This document shows positions 11,791 through 21,059 of a DNA stretch of 64,000 bases, one piece after another; position 1 is the stretch's first letter, and every line of letters starts with the position of its first letter. The notes below the pieces were generated by a model. It had not been told where the DNA came from, made no database searches, and worked only from the letters and a program-made list of their open reading frames with translations. The position numbers and the translations under genes are program-made. The DNA comes from Eutreptiella sp. 'Long Island Sound 2002' (taxonomy: Eukaryota > Euglenozoa > Euglenophyceae > Eutreptiales > Eutreptiaceae): NCBI GenBank assembly GCA_964036045.1, contig OZ038384.1, positions 32,469,771-32,533,770 on the forward strand, read 5' to 3'.

Positions 11791-12370
11791 GTGTGCCATT
11801 GGTGGTTGTGACCCTCTTCCTCCCCCCCTAATTTTTGTTTTTTTTTCTTTCCTTTTTTTTTTTTGTTGGAAAAAAAAAGAAAAACAGGGGCGCGCGTACA
11901 CTGCAGGCACAGGCACGGGCAGCTGGTGCGGCAGTGCAATGGTGTTGTTTCCTCTGGCGTGTGTCGTCGGTGCTGTGGCGGCGGTCGCGCCCGAGGGGTG
12001 CGGCTCGCGCGTCCTGATGTACACGGGCATGGGCCAGGCTGGGTTTGGTTGGGTGTCTCTTTGCTTCTGGAGCTGGCTGGTTAGGCGGCTGTGTGGGCTG
12101 TGGGTGTGGGCTGTGGTTACGTTGTTCCCTCGGCGGGCCTGGTTAGGAGTCAAGGGTTAGCGGTTTCGGGGTGTGGCTCGGGTTTGATTTGTGTTTGGGT
12201 TTTGGCTCGGTTGAGCGGTTGCGACGGTAGTGGGCCTGGGTTCGGTGCCTTTGGGCGTAGTGGTGCCCGTTGTCGTGTGCGTTGGCGTCCTTCGGCGTCC
12301 GGTTCGTTTAGTGACTTCTGGGCGGGGCCTGGCGTGGCGCCCCGTGGTGGTGGTTTGCTCGGTAACGGGG
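11791..12370. other. Pyrimidine/homopolymer tract and low-complexity spacer
   Basis: Contains long T runs followed by an A run (about 11838-11885) that can fold back on each other. The remainder is G/T-rich with no recognisable gene. Confidence 0.4.
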
Positions 12371-13069
12371 TTAGGTGGCGGCGCCGCTGGCCGGGGGGTC
12401 AGGCGCGTCGTGTTGTGTGGTGCGCAGGGCTCCTGGGGTGCTGTGGGCGCCGCCGGTGTCGGTGTGCCGACGCTTGTGGGGTGGCGAGGGGGTGTGTGTG
12501 TGCGGGGCTGGGCTTTGGGTGATGTCCCACAGGCGGATGTCGTCTCGCTGTGTCTCCTGGAGGGTCTCCCGCAGGCGCCTGAGGACATACGGATGGTCCT
12601 GGGGCGCGGGGAGGTTGCGGGGGTGGACTCCCAGGGGGTGGAGCGCATCGGCCAGCATGGCTTCCCATGTGGCCTGCGGCATCCACCCCCCCGCCGGCCG
12701 GAGGCGGCAGTTCTCCACCGACCCCCTGCGGGGCCGGTGGACCAGGCCCTCGAGGGAGGGCTCTCCCCGGGCCCACTTTTGCAGCTCCCAGAGCTGCGTG
12801 TGGGTCCAGCGCTGCCACCACTGTCCCTGGGCGGGGCCGCGGTCTTGGGCGGAGGAGTGGGCGTGGGTGGGTGTGACGGGGTCGTGGGGACCGGTGGCGG
12901 TGGCGGGCCCGGGGGGTTCCTCGTAGTCCTGTACCCTGGGGGTGCGCGGGGAGCGGGGGCGCGAGCGGATGTGGACCCGCGGGTGTGCGCGCACGGTCTC
13001 CGCCTCGGGGTTGGGCGGGGACTTGCGGTGGCGGCGGTAGCGGGGCATGCGCTGTATGTGGGCTGTCAT
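12371..13069 (-). CDS. Hypothetical Trp-rich ORF, possibly the 3' part of a retroelement protein
   Basis: A 232-codon minus-strand ORF. The middle looks protein-like, unlike the surrounding low-complexity frames: QWWQRWTHTQLWELQKWARG, a TWEAMLADALHPLG segment, and YVLRRLRETLQETQRDDIRLW, likely helical. The ends are Pro/His/Thr-rich. It lies downstream, on the same strand, of the ORF at 13826-14620 with a proline-rich frame between, so the three may be pieces of one decayed protein. No family is recognised. Confidence 0.35.
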   Translation of the reverse strand: MTAHIQRMPRYRRHRKSPPNPEAETVRAHPRVHIRSRPRSPRTPRVQDYEEPPGPATATGPHDPVTPTHAHSSAQDRGPAQGQWWQRWTHTQLWELQKWARGEPSLEGLVHRPRRGSVENCRLRPAGGWMPQATWEAMLADALHPLGVHPRNLPAPQDHPYVLRRLRETLQETQRDDIRLWDITQSPAPHTHTPSPPHKRRHTDTGGAHSTPGALRTTQHDAPDPPASGAAT

Positions 13070-13212
13070 CGAGGGTTGGTAGGGGGGCGGGGACGCTGCT
13101 GGCGGACCCTGGCGTCGTTCTGGCCTGGTGGGGGGCGGTCCGTGGGCCTGGGCTGCGGGCTTTGAGAGGTGGCGGGATGAGGTGCGTCGTGCTTCGGCCG
13201 CGGCGCGCTCCG

Positions 13213-13825
13213 CTATGAAGGAGGTGGCGGCGGCGTCGGTGATGGCGGGGGGGCGCCGTGCTGGGCGCTGCTGCCTCCGGGCCTGGGACGGCTGGGGCCG
13301 AATGTCATAGAGGACGTCCTCGGGGGGTCGGGCTCGCGCACTTGTCGTGGCGCTGGGTTTGGACTTGGGTTTGGGCTTGGCTGCAGGTTGCGGTCGTGGC
13401 GCGCTGACGGGTTTGGTTGGCTGTTTGGCGGCGGTCTTGGGTTTCGGCTGGGTTGTGGGTGTGGGCCTCGTCGGGGCGTTGGCCTTGGCAGCGGCAGGGT
13501 TGCTCGCGGTGGGGGCGGGTTTGGGGGCCCGTTCCGGCGGTGTCCCCCGCGGCCTGGGGGGTGGAGTGCTGGATGAGGACGTGGTGGTGGTGGTGGATGA
13601 GGTGGTCGTGGTGGTGGAGGTTGTGGAGTCGGAGGCGGAGGAGAGGGCTGTGGGAGACGGCGGAGGGCCTTGGGCTTCGGGGGCGGGCGTAGGATGCTGG
13701 GTCCTACAAGTGGCGAGAACGAGGGTGCGGGTTCGGGCACTGGGCGTGTGCGCGCGTTTTCCCTGGTGACTCGTGCGTGCTGGTGCTGGTGTGGCGGCGT
13801 TGTCTCGGCTGCGCGGGCACGTGGG
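13213..13825 (-). other. Proline-rich minus-strand frame linking two anonymous ORFs
   Basis: The minus-strand frame encodes long Pro/Arg/His-rich runs, reflecting G-rich + DNA. It could be a disordered linker between the ORFs at 13826-14620 and 12371-13069, or composition alone. Confidence 0.2.
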
Positions 13826-14620
13826 TTACTCGGGGGCTGGCCATATCTGCTCCAGGACGTGCGGGTGTGTTTGCTGGAGGTAGTCGAGGGTGCGGAAGAA
13901 GCATCGCTGGATGCCGGGCATGTCCTCCTCTGTGAGGTGGCGGTAGTTTTGGCCGGGGGTGTCTGGGCCCGGCCACAGCAGCGCCATGAGGCGGGCTGCC
14001 ACCATGTATGGGCAGAGCTGTAGCGTGGTGGGGCGTGGGGGGCTGGGTCCCCTGCGGTTTGGGGGGGCTTCCCTCTGCTGGGGGCGCAGCGTGGCCACCC
14101 ACACCCACCGGTCCGTGGGGATCCCCCAGGTCCGTTGGGTCCACTTGGCGAGGCAATACATCGCCCTACCAAAGCCCTGGCTGCCGCTGCGGATGGAGAG
14201 CAGCGTGTCCAGGGATTTGCGTTCCCACGTGCCCCAGATGTGGGGGTCGTCCGGGCTGTCCCCCCTGGCGTACGTGTCGAGGCCTGGGTTGTGTGTGGGG
14301 GGGGCGTAGTCGGCGGGGAGGAGGGAGTCGGTGCCGTGCACCACCCAGTGGTCAGTTGGTGCGTGGTAGTGGGTGGTGGAGAGGGTGTAGTGCAGATTGT
14401 ACATGAGAGTCATGTACGTGGAGGGGGTTGGCTGCCGGTCGTCGGGGCTGGGGATGTTCCCCGGGACGTGGTGCCGGAAGTTGCTCAGGGAGGCCATCCG
14501 GACTACCAATGTTTCCCGCTCCCACTCTTTGGTGTTGTCTGGGGTGGCGCTGGTTGGGGGGTGGGCCATGTTGGGCTCGCGGTAGCGGGTGCGGCCCTGG
14601 GTGCTGTCCCGCTCCGGCAC
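13826..14620 (-). CDS. Hypothetical 264-aa protein beginning just inside repeat R1
   Basis: The ATG lies about 33 bases downstream (minus sense) of the R1 right copy. The protein has balanced composition, with aromatic and aliphatic patterning: MTLMYNLHYTLSTTHYH, PDDPHIWGTWERKSLDTLL, FGRAMYCLAKWTQRTWG and a C-terminal RTLDYLQQTHPHVLEQIW. This sets it apart from composition-driven frames nearby. I do not recognise a domain. Its position directly after a long repeat resembles the first ORF after a 5' LTR, so a gag-like role is possible but unproven. Confidence 0.45.
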   Translation of the reverse strand: MPERDSTQGRTRYREPNMAHPPTSATPDNTKEWERETLVVRMASLSNFRHHVPGNIPSPDDRQPTPSTYMTLMYNLHYTLSTTHYHAPTDHWVVHGTDSLLPADYAPPTHNPGLDTYARGDSPDDPHIWGTWERKSLDTLLSIRSGSQGFGRAMYCLAKWTQRTWGIPTDRWVWVATLRPQQREAPPNRRGPSPPRPTTLQLCPYMVAARLMALLWPGPDTPGQNYRHLTEEDMPGIQRCFFRTLDYLQQTHPHVLEQIWPAPE

Positions 14621-14652
14621 GGGGTGTCCGACTAGGTGTCCTGTTCCTGCTC

Positions 14653-15832
14653 CTGGTGTCGTGTTTCGGTGCTGCTGTCCCTGTCTGGTGGCGTGGCTCG
14701 CCGCCCTGTGGTTTGGTGTGGTGTGTCTTGGTGCTCCGCTCCCCTGTGTCGTGTCCTGTGGTACTGTGCTGCCGTGTGGTGGTGTGGTGTCGTGCTCTGC
14801 TGTTTATTTGCGTCGTTGCCTGTGCCTGTTGTTTGTTTCCTGCTGACCTCACCGCAATGGCAAACACTACGCTGCTACGTGACACCTGGCATGTGTGACA
14901 TACATCATCATGATGGCAATGCCTGTGTACTTTACACCGGACGTTGGGTGGCTGTGTCTCATCAATAACATACACAATGGCCAGCAATTGAAGAAGCTTG
15001 GCGGGTCTACTTGCTGCTTGCATACTAGACATCGAGAATTGCCAGCCCTCCAAACCTCACATCTTTAGTTTATGCTACATACCAATTGCTGGGCTCCCTA
15101 CTGCTAGAGTGTCGCGAACCAAAGGCATGAAAAAAGAAACCAACACACAACATATGTCTCATACCCTCACATCCTGGGATATGCCACCCCGTCCCATTAC
15201 TTCATGCCTACCGGCTTGGGACCCGATGGCATTAGCATATGCAAATCAACATGTGCATTAGAAACCATTCACATATGGACATGTGAAATGAATATTACGT
15301 ATCTCCATGTTGGTGTGACACTGAACCGATTCAATACATGCCACTTGGAGAGAGATTGGGTAAAGAGATGCCCCGGGTCACATGTAAAGGCCTGGACCAG
15401 GCCCGCAAAGTGAATGCACAAAGAGAGATGTCCCGGGTCCAATGAGACCACATCCATTGTGAGATTATCCCATGCCAAAGACAGGTAGTCCTGCATCGAA
15501 GAGAGATGGTCCCGCCCTCATCCAGGCCTTGACAGAGATGGTCACGTTCCAATCCATGCCTTGAGAGAGAACCTAACCAATCCACGGCCTAAGAGAGAGA
15601 GACCCTAACCGATTCATGGCGTCATCAAAACCCAATCCAAAGAGCATGCATATGGAGAGAGAATTTCACCCAACCAGGACCCAGGAGAGCATTTATGCAC
15701 TTGGGCTGAGAATCCTCCACTCTGATCGAGGACTATCCTTGTACCCAATTGCGACAGTAAATGAAGTCATACCCTGCTGGTAACCCACAAGAGAAACATA
15801 GTGGATCACCAACCATGTTTGATCAATGATAT
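14653..15832. repeat. Direct repeat R1, right copy
   Basis: Near-identical to 9358-10537 in the same orientation. The sequences beyond both ends differ between copies. I could not find a flanking target duplication, a polypurine tract or a PBS, so calling these LTRs would be speculative. Confidence 0.8.
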
Positions 15833-16638
15833 GAATTCATCGCAGGTCATCGGAGTAAGACGGCAAACAACAGGTTAGCAACCACAGCATAAATGCAATT
15901 CTCCACCTTTAGCATGTTGACCCACTGCAGGTGCAAACAACATGGTCAACCCACACTAGCTCCAAAGATTGACCCCCTTTCACTCCATGTAAGATCAAGT
16001 TGTCGAGACACATATGCAAGGCAAACAAATGATATGCATAAGAATGAAAAGTTGCTTTGCCTTGAGGAGCAACGACCGAGTTACTTTCTTCCCGCCCAGT
16101 GTGCCTACCTCAGCCATATCCACTTCAACTCCTCTTCCACTAGGGCTCCTCCAGCTTCAAGGGACTCGCGATCCCCTATACGCATAGGTGTGGCAAAAGC
16201 CGAAGCAAATGCGCCCATGAATGCGTACCAGTCCCCTTTTGCGGGGCCTGCCGTTGTGGACGGAGCCACCACGGCAGGGTTTTACCAGATCATAATGCCA
16301 GGCCTTCTCTTATCCACTGGAGTTGCCCTAGCTTCCGATTTGCATCCATTTAAGCAACAGGATCCAATCTAACACTATTAGCACCCGTTGGGAACAATGT
16401 TTAGACGACTGGCCCGCATTGAAGAACCGAGAGCACATGCACAGCACTAGCAACACGAGAAGGGTGCGCGCACACACAGCATATCTGATATGAACCAGAA
16501 ATGTCATATCCTCCATCCTGTCGAATATAGATAGTATACATTCAGCATTTTCTTGAAACTATACGAGAAATTGCTGAAATGGCTGAAAAAGCTGAAGTCT
16601 GGGATAGAGTGCAGCCCAACGGGATCCGAACCGGCTTC
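15833..16638. other. Non-coding stretch, possibly the rest of the F-element LTR
   Basis: Ordinary base composition and no supported gene. In minus sense it would follow the LTR start inferred at 16639, so it may be LTR sequence of the decayed element F. No second copy is present to confirm this. Confidence 0.3.
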
Positions 16639-16735
16639 ACCCCCTTTCCCAGAGCATCATCACCGGCTCAGAAAGACAGAAAGAGGACGGGACGATACAG
16701 GTTGTTCCCCTCGCACTCCCGTCATTGTGGGAGGG
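16639..16735 (-). promoter_or_regulatory. Polypurine tract and LTR start of element F
   Basis: On the minus strand GGGAAAGGGGG (16640-16650) is followed by TGAAGCCGGTTCGG. This matches the PPT/LTR junction of Gyp-1 at 3188-3212, and the upstream GCTCTG and CCCGTCCTCT blocks match as well. It marks a 3' LTR start on minus. Confidence 0.65.
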
Positions 16736-16963
16736 CACCACATGCACCGTGGCCACCCGCCCAAGTAATCGTGGGAAGGAAAGAACTCAAAAGATTAATT
16801 TCCCTCCATTCACCACTAAACCTAAGAGCATCGGCTCAACGGATCAAAGATAGACCTTCGATACGTGCGTATATGTGCCAAACCTGCGAAGATTCTTGAA
16901 GGACGTCCTCATCTCTGGATGTCCCCATTCCCGGCGATGCAGAACCGAAGGTTGCTGTTCATG

Positions 16964-17776
16964 CTAAGGCCGGCGTCCTGTGGAAGGAAAACAAGAAATA
17001 CATGAAGCAGTGATGGCAGCGGCTTTTGCAGCATTAATGGCTGGGACAAAATGCCTGTGGGGTAGGGTCAAAAGCGCCAACAAAGACAAAACTGGTCGCA
17101 GCACCTCAGTGGCACAGCCTCCGGGATGGTTGTCATCGCTGCCAGGTACCGTAGGCCCCTGAGCTATCAAGCTCTTCTGGCAGCAACGGCCAACCTCCCC
17201 AGACCATGAATAAAGTTCAGAACAGTCCCTACACATGGCCAGTGTTATCCGCGTCACCCCAGATGCCTCGCTATCCTTGCTGCTCGCGGAGTCCTGCTTG
17301 GGCTCTATAGGCGGAGCCATCAACTTAGACGCCTCCTGACTCATCTGTAACAGGAAAACTGATGGACAAACATGCATCAAACAGTCGCGGACTGGATCAA
17401 TCGTCAGTCCATACGACTTACAAAAAGGATATCCTAAAATGAAATGTTCGACTACATCGTCCTTGTAAACAAACACATCCTCACAGATGATTTCAGTCTT
17501 AAGCCCGTGATGTTCCACAGGCTACGCTATGGACACTGTGGCACCATGTGTACCACCAGCAATGCGACTGCCATGTGCCAATGTGATCTGCAGTGGGCGG
17601 GCAGCGAGATTCAACTCTTTTTGCTCTGAACGGCGCCTTCTGGTGGCTGGATGGGCCGCATGAGTCAACTTTATATTTTTCTCAAAGAATGGACTAGGTG
17701 CCAATGCGAACACCTGGGAGCCAGGGTCGATCAATATTGTGTACTGCAGCCGGTCAACAACTCCAGATACAACCAA
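16964..17776 (-). pseudogene. Element F retropepsin-like protease, broken by one stop
   Basis: Two minus-strand pieces share one frame and are separated by a single TAG (17522-17524). The first holds the aspartic-protease loop as YTILIDPGSQVFAL, where DSG/DTG would be usual; the proline at the second position is atypical. The second holds the flap and C-terminal half (VVEHFILGYPFCKSYGLTID), like the ILGxxF region of retropepsins. After it comes Ser/Glu-rich sequence and no reverse transcriptase. Fold assignment is by motif order; loss of activity is inferred from the stop and the altered loop. Confidence 0.6.
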
Positions 17777-20163
17777 CTCCGTAGCACCATAATCCTGAGT
17801 TGGTTCCGGTTTGCCTTAAATCTGCAGACTTTTTTTCTGGTCATGCCACAGGTGACTGGATAGTGTCGTACAGTGGTAGAACACATTGCACATGACCAGA
17901 TGCAGACCTCCAGCATAGGCAACACAAGAGACTCTGGGGGCTGATTTACAGAAGCAGTGGCCTCTAGAGAGAAATCCAGGACGCCATCATGTGACTGCAC
18001 ACCACACCCCACAGTGGTGGTCGGGGTCTGTCCCTCATTGACAGTGGTCACTGGGGCCGTGGCCGCTTTAAGAGTGGTTGTGTCACTCTGGCGTCCCCCT
18101 TTCCGTTTTTTTTCTGCTAAGCTCCGACAGCTTTAGCCTGGAGTCTCTCGTCCAGCAGCTAGCTTAGCCGAAGCGCATCACGGTCCTGGCTGTGCGGGCG
18201 GTTTGGCTGGGTTGCCCTGCTCGTCAGTCCCCTTCCCCTTGTGGCTTCTCCCTGTGTCCCGGTCATGGGGCGGCACCCCTGGCATCTTGGCATCCACTTG
18301 GCAGTGCTGGCCCTTGCCCCGGCCACGTCCTTTACCCGGCTGCTGGTTGGGACCATTCTGGGGACACTCCGTGGCCCAATCATCAGGCGAGGCAGAGTGC
18401 AGACGGAGCTTTTCCTTGAAACGACGCTCAGTTTCAGCGTCTGCTTGCTGCAGGGTTGGGCGGCCCTTTCCACGAGTACGTTTGCCTTTGGTACCTTTCG
18501 GCCAACAAAATTTGGCAGTGTGCCCGTCTTTGCGACACTTTGTGCAATGTCGTTCCTGGCCTTTGCCCTGTGTCTGACCGCACTGTCGTTGCCCATCCTT
18601 TTCACCTCATCCACCGCCACCTTGGTTCTGGTCGCGGCCGTACTGACGACTTACCTAAGAGCGCCCTTTACCAAGGCCCTTGCCTTGGTCTTGCCAGCCT
18701 CCACTGCCCTGCATTCTTGTGACCTCGGCTGCATCTTCATGCTGGGCCCGATTGCGGTCTTCGCGCCACCAAATCTCATACACCAGGAACTCATGGACTC
18801 CTTCCACCGTCACTTCTTGTCCATGTATCCGTTCCAACTGATACACCTCATTCAAGTCCTCACCGTATTCACCGTTTTGCACCAAAGAATCCATAAAAAC
18901 TTCCTTTGCTCTATCAGCTGCAACCGGCATGGCGTTCTGAAGCAAAAGACTCCATTTCAGCAGTCATGTTCCATATTTCTCCAACGACTTTCCAGGCGGA
19001 GGCTGGGCTGTCCATACCTGCCGCAATGAACGCCGGCTTTGTAGGCCACAGCGCCGCCCCGCCAACTCCAACCAAATCTGTTGGTAGGTTCATCCTATAG
19101 TCATGTGAAGCTCCGTAGAGAGAGCCCGTTTAGACTCTTTCGCCAGCCCAGTGATCATCAAACCGCCTCCAAAGTACCTCGAAAGAGAGCCACCGCTTGT
19201 AGTCGGCATTCCAATTAGGGCACATTAACATTCTCTGGACCTCTTTCCTGGTGTCTTTGTTCAATGCTTTCAAGTCAGGCTTGGACGACCCTGCCAGCCC
19301 AAACAAGCGGCGAATGTTCCACCTGATTTCTTCGGGTCCTGCATCGGGCTCCCCGAGATCTTTCGCTTCATCAAATAACGCCAAATCCTCAAAAACCGTA
19401 TCGCCACCAAAGGACAAATTTTTGTCTCCCGAAAATACTTGATGCTCGTCACCAAATTCACCATATTCGCCATCCGATACAACACCCCCACCAAAAGAGC
19501 GACTGCGTTAGGCGAACATTGTCTGCAACATTCCCTGGTCACCACTCTTGGTATCCCGGCAAATTCCGCTCACCGATGGCTTCGGCAACTTCAAACTGTG
19601 CAATTTGCTTTGCGTGATGTTACGATGAAATGTTTGCGCGTGGGAAAAAATGGAAGGGTGGTATCGTTCACCATCACCTCAACGGAAATTATCACCAACA
19701 ACGACAAGAATATTTTTTTTCGATACACACGGGGCGGAGGTGGAACGCTTGGAGGCATTACGGTGTCGCTGTCCATAAAAGGTTGAGGACAAGGATTCAA
19801 CCGGTTCAATTCTACGATTGGCATGCCCTTCAGAGCGCCCGAAAACTCACACCTGAGATGATTCACCGTCACTGAATTCCTTTGTCTCATCCATTCTTTT
19901 ATGTTCCCATCCCTCAATGGCGAGGTGGACCGCTGCCACCTCCCGTTGAAGAGGAGAGATGTCGAGAGTGAGCGCTGCAATGAAAGAAGGCGACGCAGAG
20001 GTAATGGGCTCATGTTGAATAGCGTGCTCACCACTTAAGCTCACGAGTTCACTACGTAACTCAGGAATAGACGTGCGCAACTGCATAAATTTCTTTTTGT
20101 GAGTGCCTATGCTGGCCTCCAGGTTCTTTTGCACCTCTCTAATATTGGTGCGACACATGCAAG
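17777..20163 (-). pseudogene. gag: Element F gag, 3' part, frameshifted
   Basis: Minus-strand coding pieces in several frames. 19847-20158 is coiled-coil-like (REVQKNLEASIGTHKKKF). 19130-19417 is acidic to basic helical sequence (RLFGLAGSSKPDLKALNKDT). 18655-18945 is a helical segment. A canonical CCHC zinc knuckle lies at 18505-18546 (CTKCRKDGHTAKFC, CX2CX4HX4C). A Gly/Lys/Arg-rich tail follows. Order and knuckle identify a retroelement Gag. The frame changes show decay. The 5' part of the same gene lies at 31559-32888, beyond the inserted Gyp-2. Confidence 0.6.
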
Positions 20164-20960
20164 TAAGAAAAAGTGCTTTTCCATAGCTTTGAGGCATACT
20201 CTAGTTGTATTAGAGATGCACTGAGCTTCCATGCATTTTTATCTTAGTATTGGTCCAACCAAAAGTGGTGATAACACATTTTGACCTATGGAAAAAAAAA
20301 TAATTAGGATATGGAGTGGACCCCTTAATCCCCTTTCAATGTGAAGTAAAACATCTTTTCCTGAGTTGACTGAGCACTGACATACCTAAGGTAGAGCCTA
20401 TGAATTTATCTATGTTTTTCCATGAATACTTATCTGCCCTAGTGGTATACACCCTAGGGGGCTAGGCAACCTCTTTTTGAGAGGTCCTGGGTTCAGTTCC
20501 TGGTCAGCCTAGCTAAGTAGGAAGATCCCATGTGACATGGCAGTGACCTCATCGCCACATACCATGCCACTTCAGCACATATGGGACCCAAAACAAAGAG
20601 TGCACATCTCCTGAGATGGCACTATGGAGAGAGAGTGATCCTGACGCAGTTTTCTAACTCTTTTCCAAAAACATTTCAGCTATCTTTGTGAATATGCATT
20701 CATTTGTGACCTGAGTTGCAGGTTCTGTGAAGTTTCCAATCATCTTTCACTGTTTACACTGCAGCCCTTCATGCTTTGATGCTGGATCCTCTTCTCTTTG
20801 CATACCATTGGCTTGGGCTATCCTGGAGTGACTTGGAGTGACTGTATTTCATCAAAACCAAAGCTTTTCATCTCCAAAAACAAGCAGCAGGAAACCCTAC
20901 ACCAACAGCAAGCAGCAGGAGAGGCAAAACACAGTGCTGAAAACACTATAAACTTTTCTG
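20164..20960 (+). repeat. Gyp-2 5' LTR
   Basis: Starts TAAGAAAAAGTGC and ends ACTTTTCTG; the 3' copy is at 30761-31558. The ends are not the usual TG...CA. A tRNA-like module sits at about 20430-20512. Confidence 0.9.
20430..20512 (+). other. tRNA-like / SINE-like module in the 5' LTR
   Basis: A D-arm-like CCTAGTGGTATA (A-box-like) is followed by an anticodon-arm-like hairpin ACCTC/GAGGT with a 7-nt loop and by the B-box-like GGTTCAGTTCC (20490-20500). The copy in the 3' LTR (31030-31110) has GGTTCAATTCC, a better B box. No convincing acceptor stem, so it is not a functional tRNA gene. Confidence 0.45.
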
Positions 20961-21059
20961 GTAGCAAGAGGCAGCCTGTCTCTGTGCACCGGCAGCGACC
21001 CCGCGCCGTACAACCAGTGCTCTGAGTACAGGCAAACATAAGCAGAAGGGCGGACTAAG
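20957..21059 (+). promoter_or_regulatory. Gyp-2 primer-binding site and leader
   Basis: TGGTAGCAAGAGGC follows the LTR end directly and begins with the TGG expected for pairing with a tRNA 3' CCA. It resembles, but does not equal, the initiator-Met-type PBS. About 100 bases of leader precede the gag ATG at 21060. Confidence 0.55.

Noticed and set aside
14621-14660. Primer-binding site after repeat R1
   Set aside because: No TGG-starting sequence lies at the repeat edge in either orientation.
20956-21058. TG...CA ends for the Gyp-2 LTR
   Set aside because: The target duplication GCAAG fixes the ends at TAAG...CTGA. Shifting to TG/CA ends would break the duplication.
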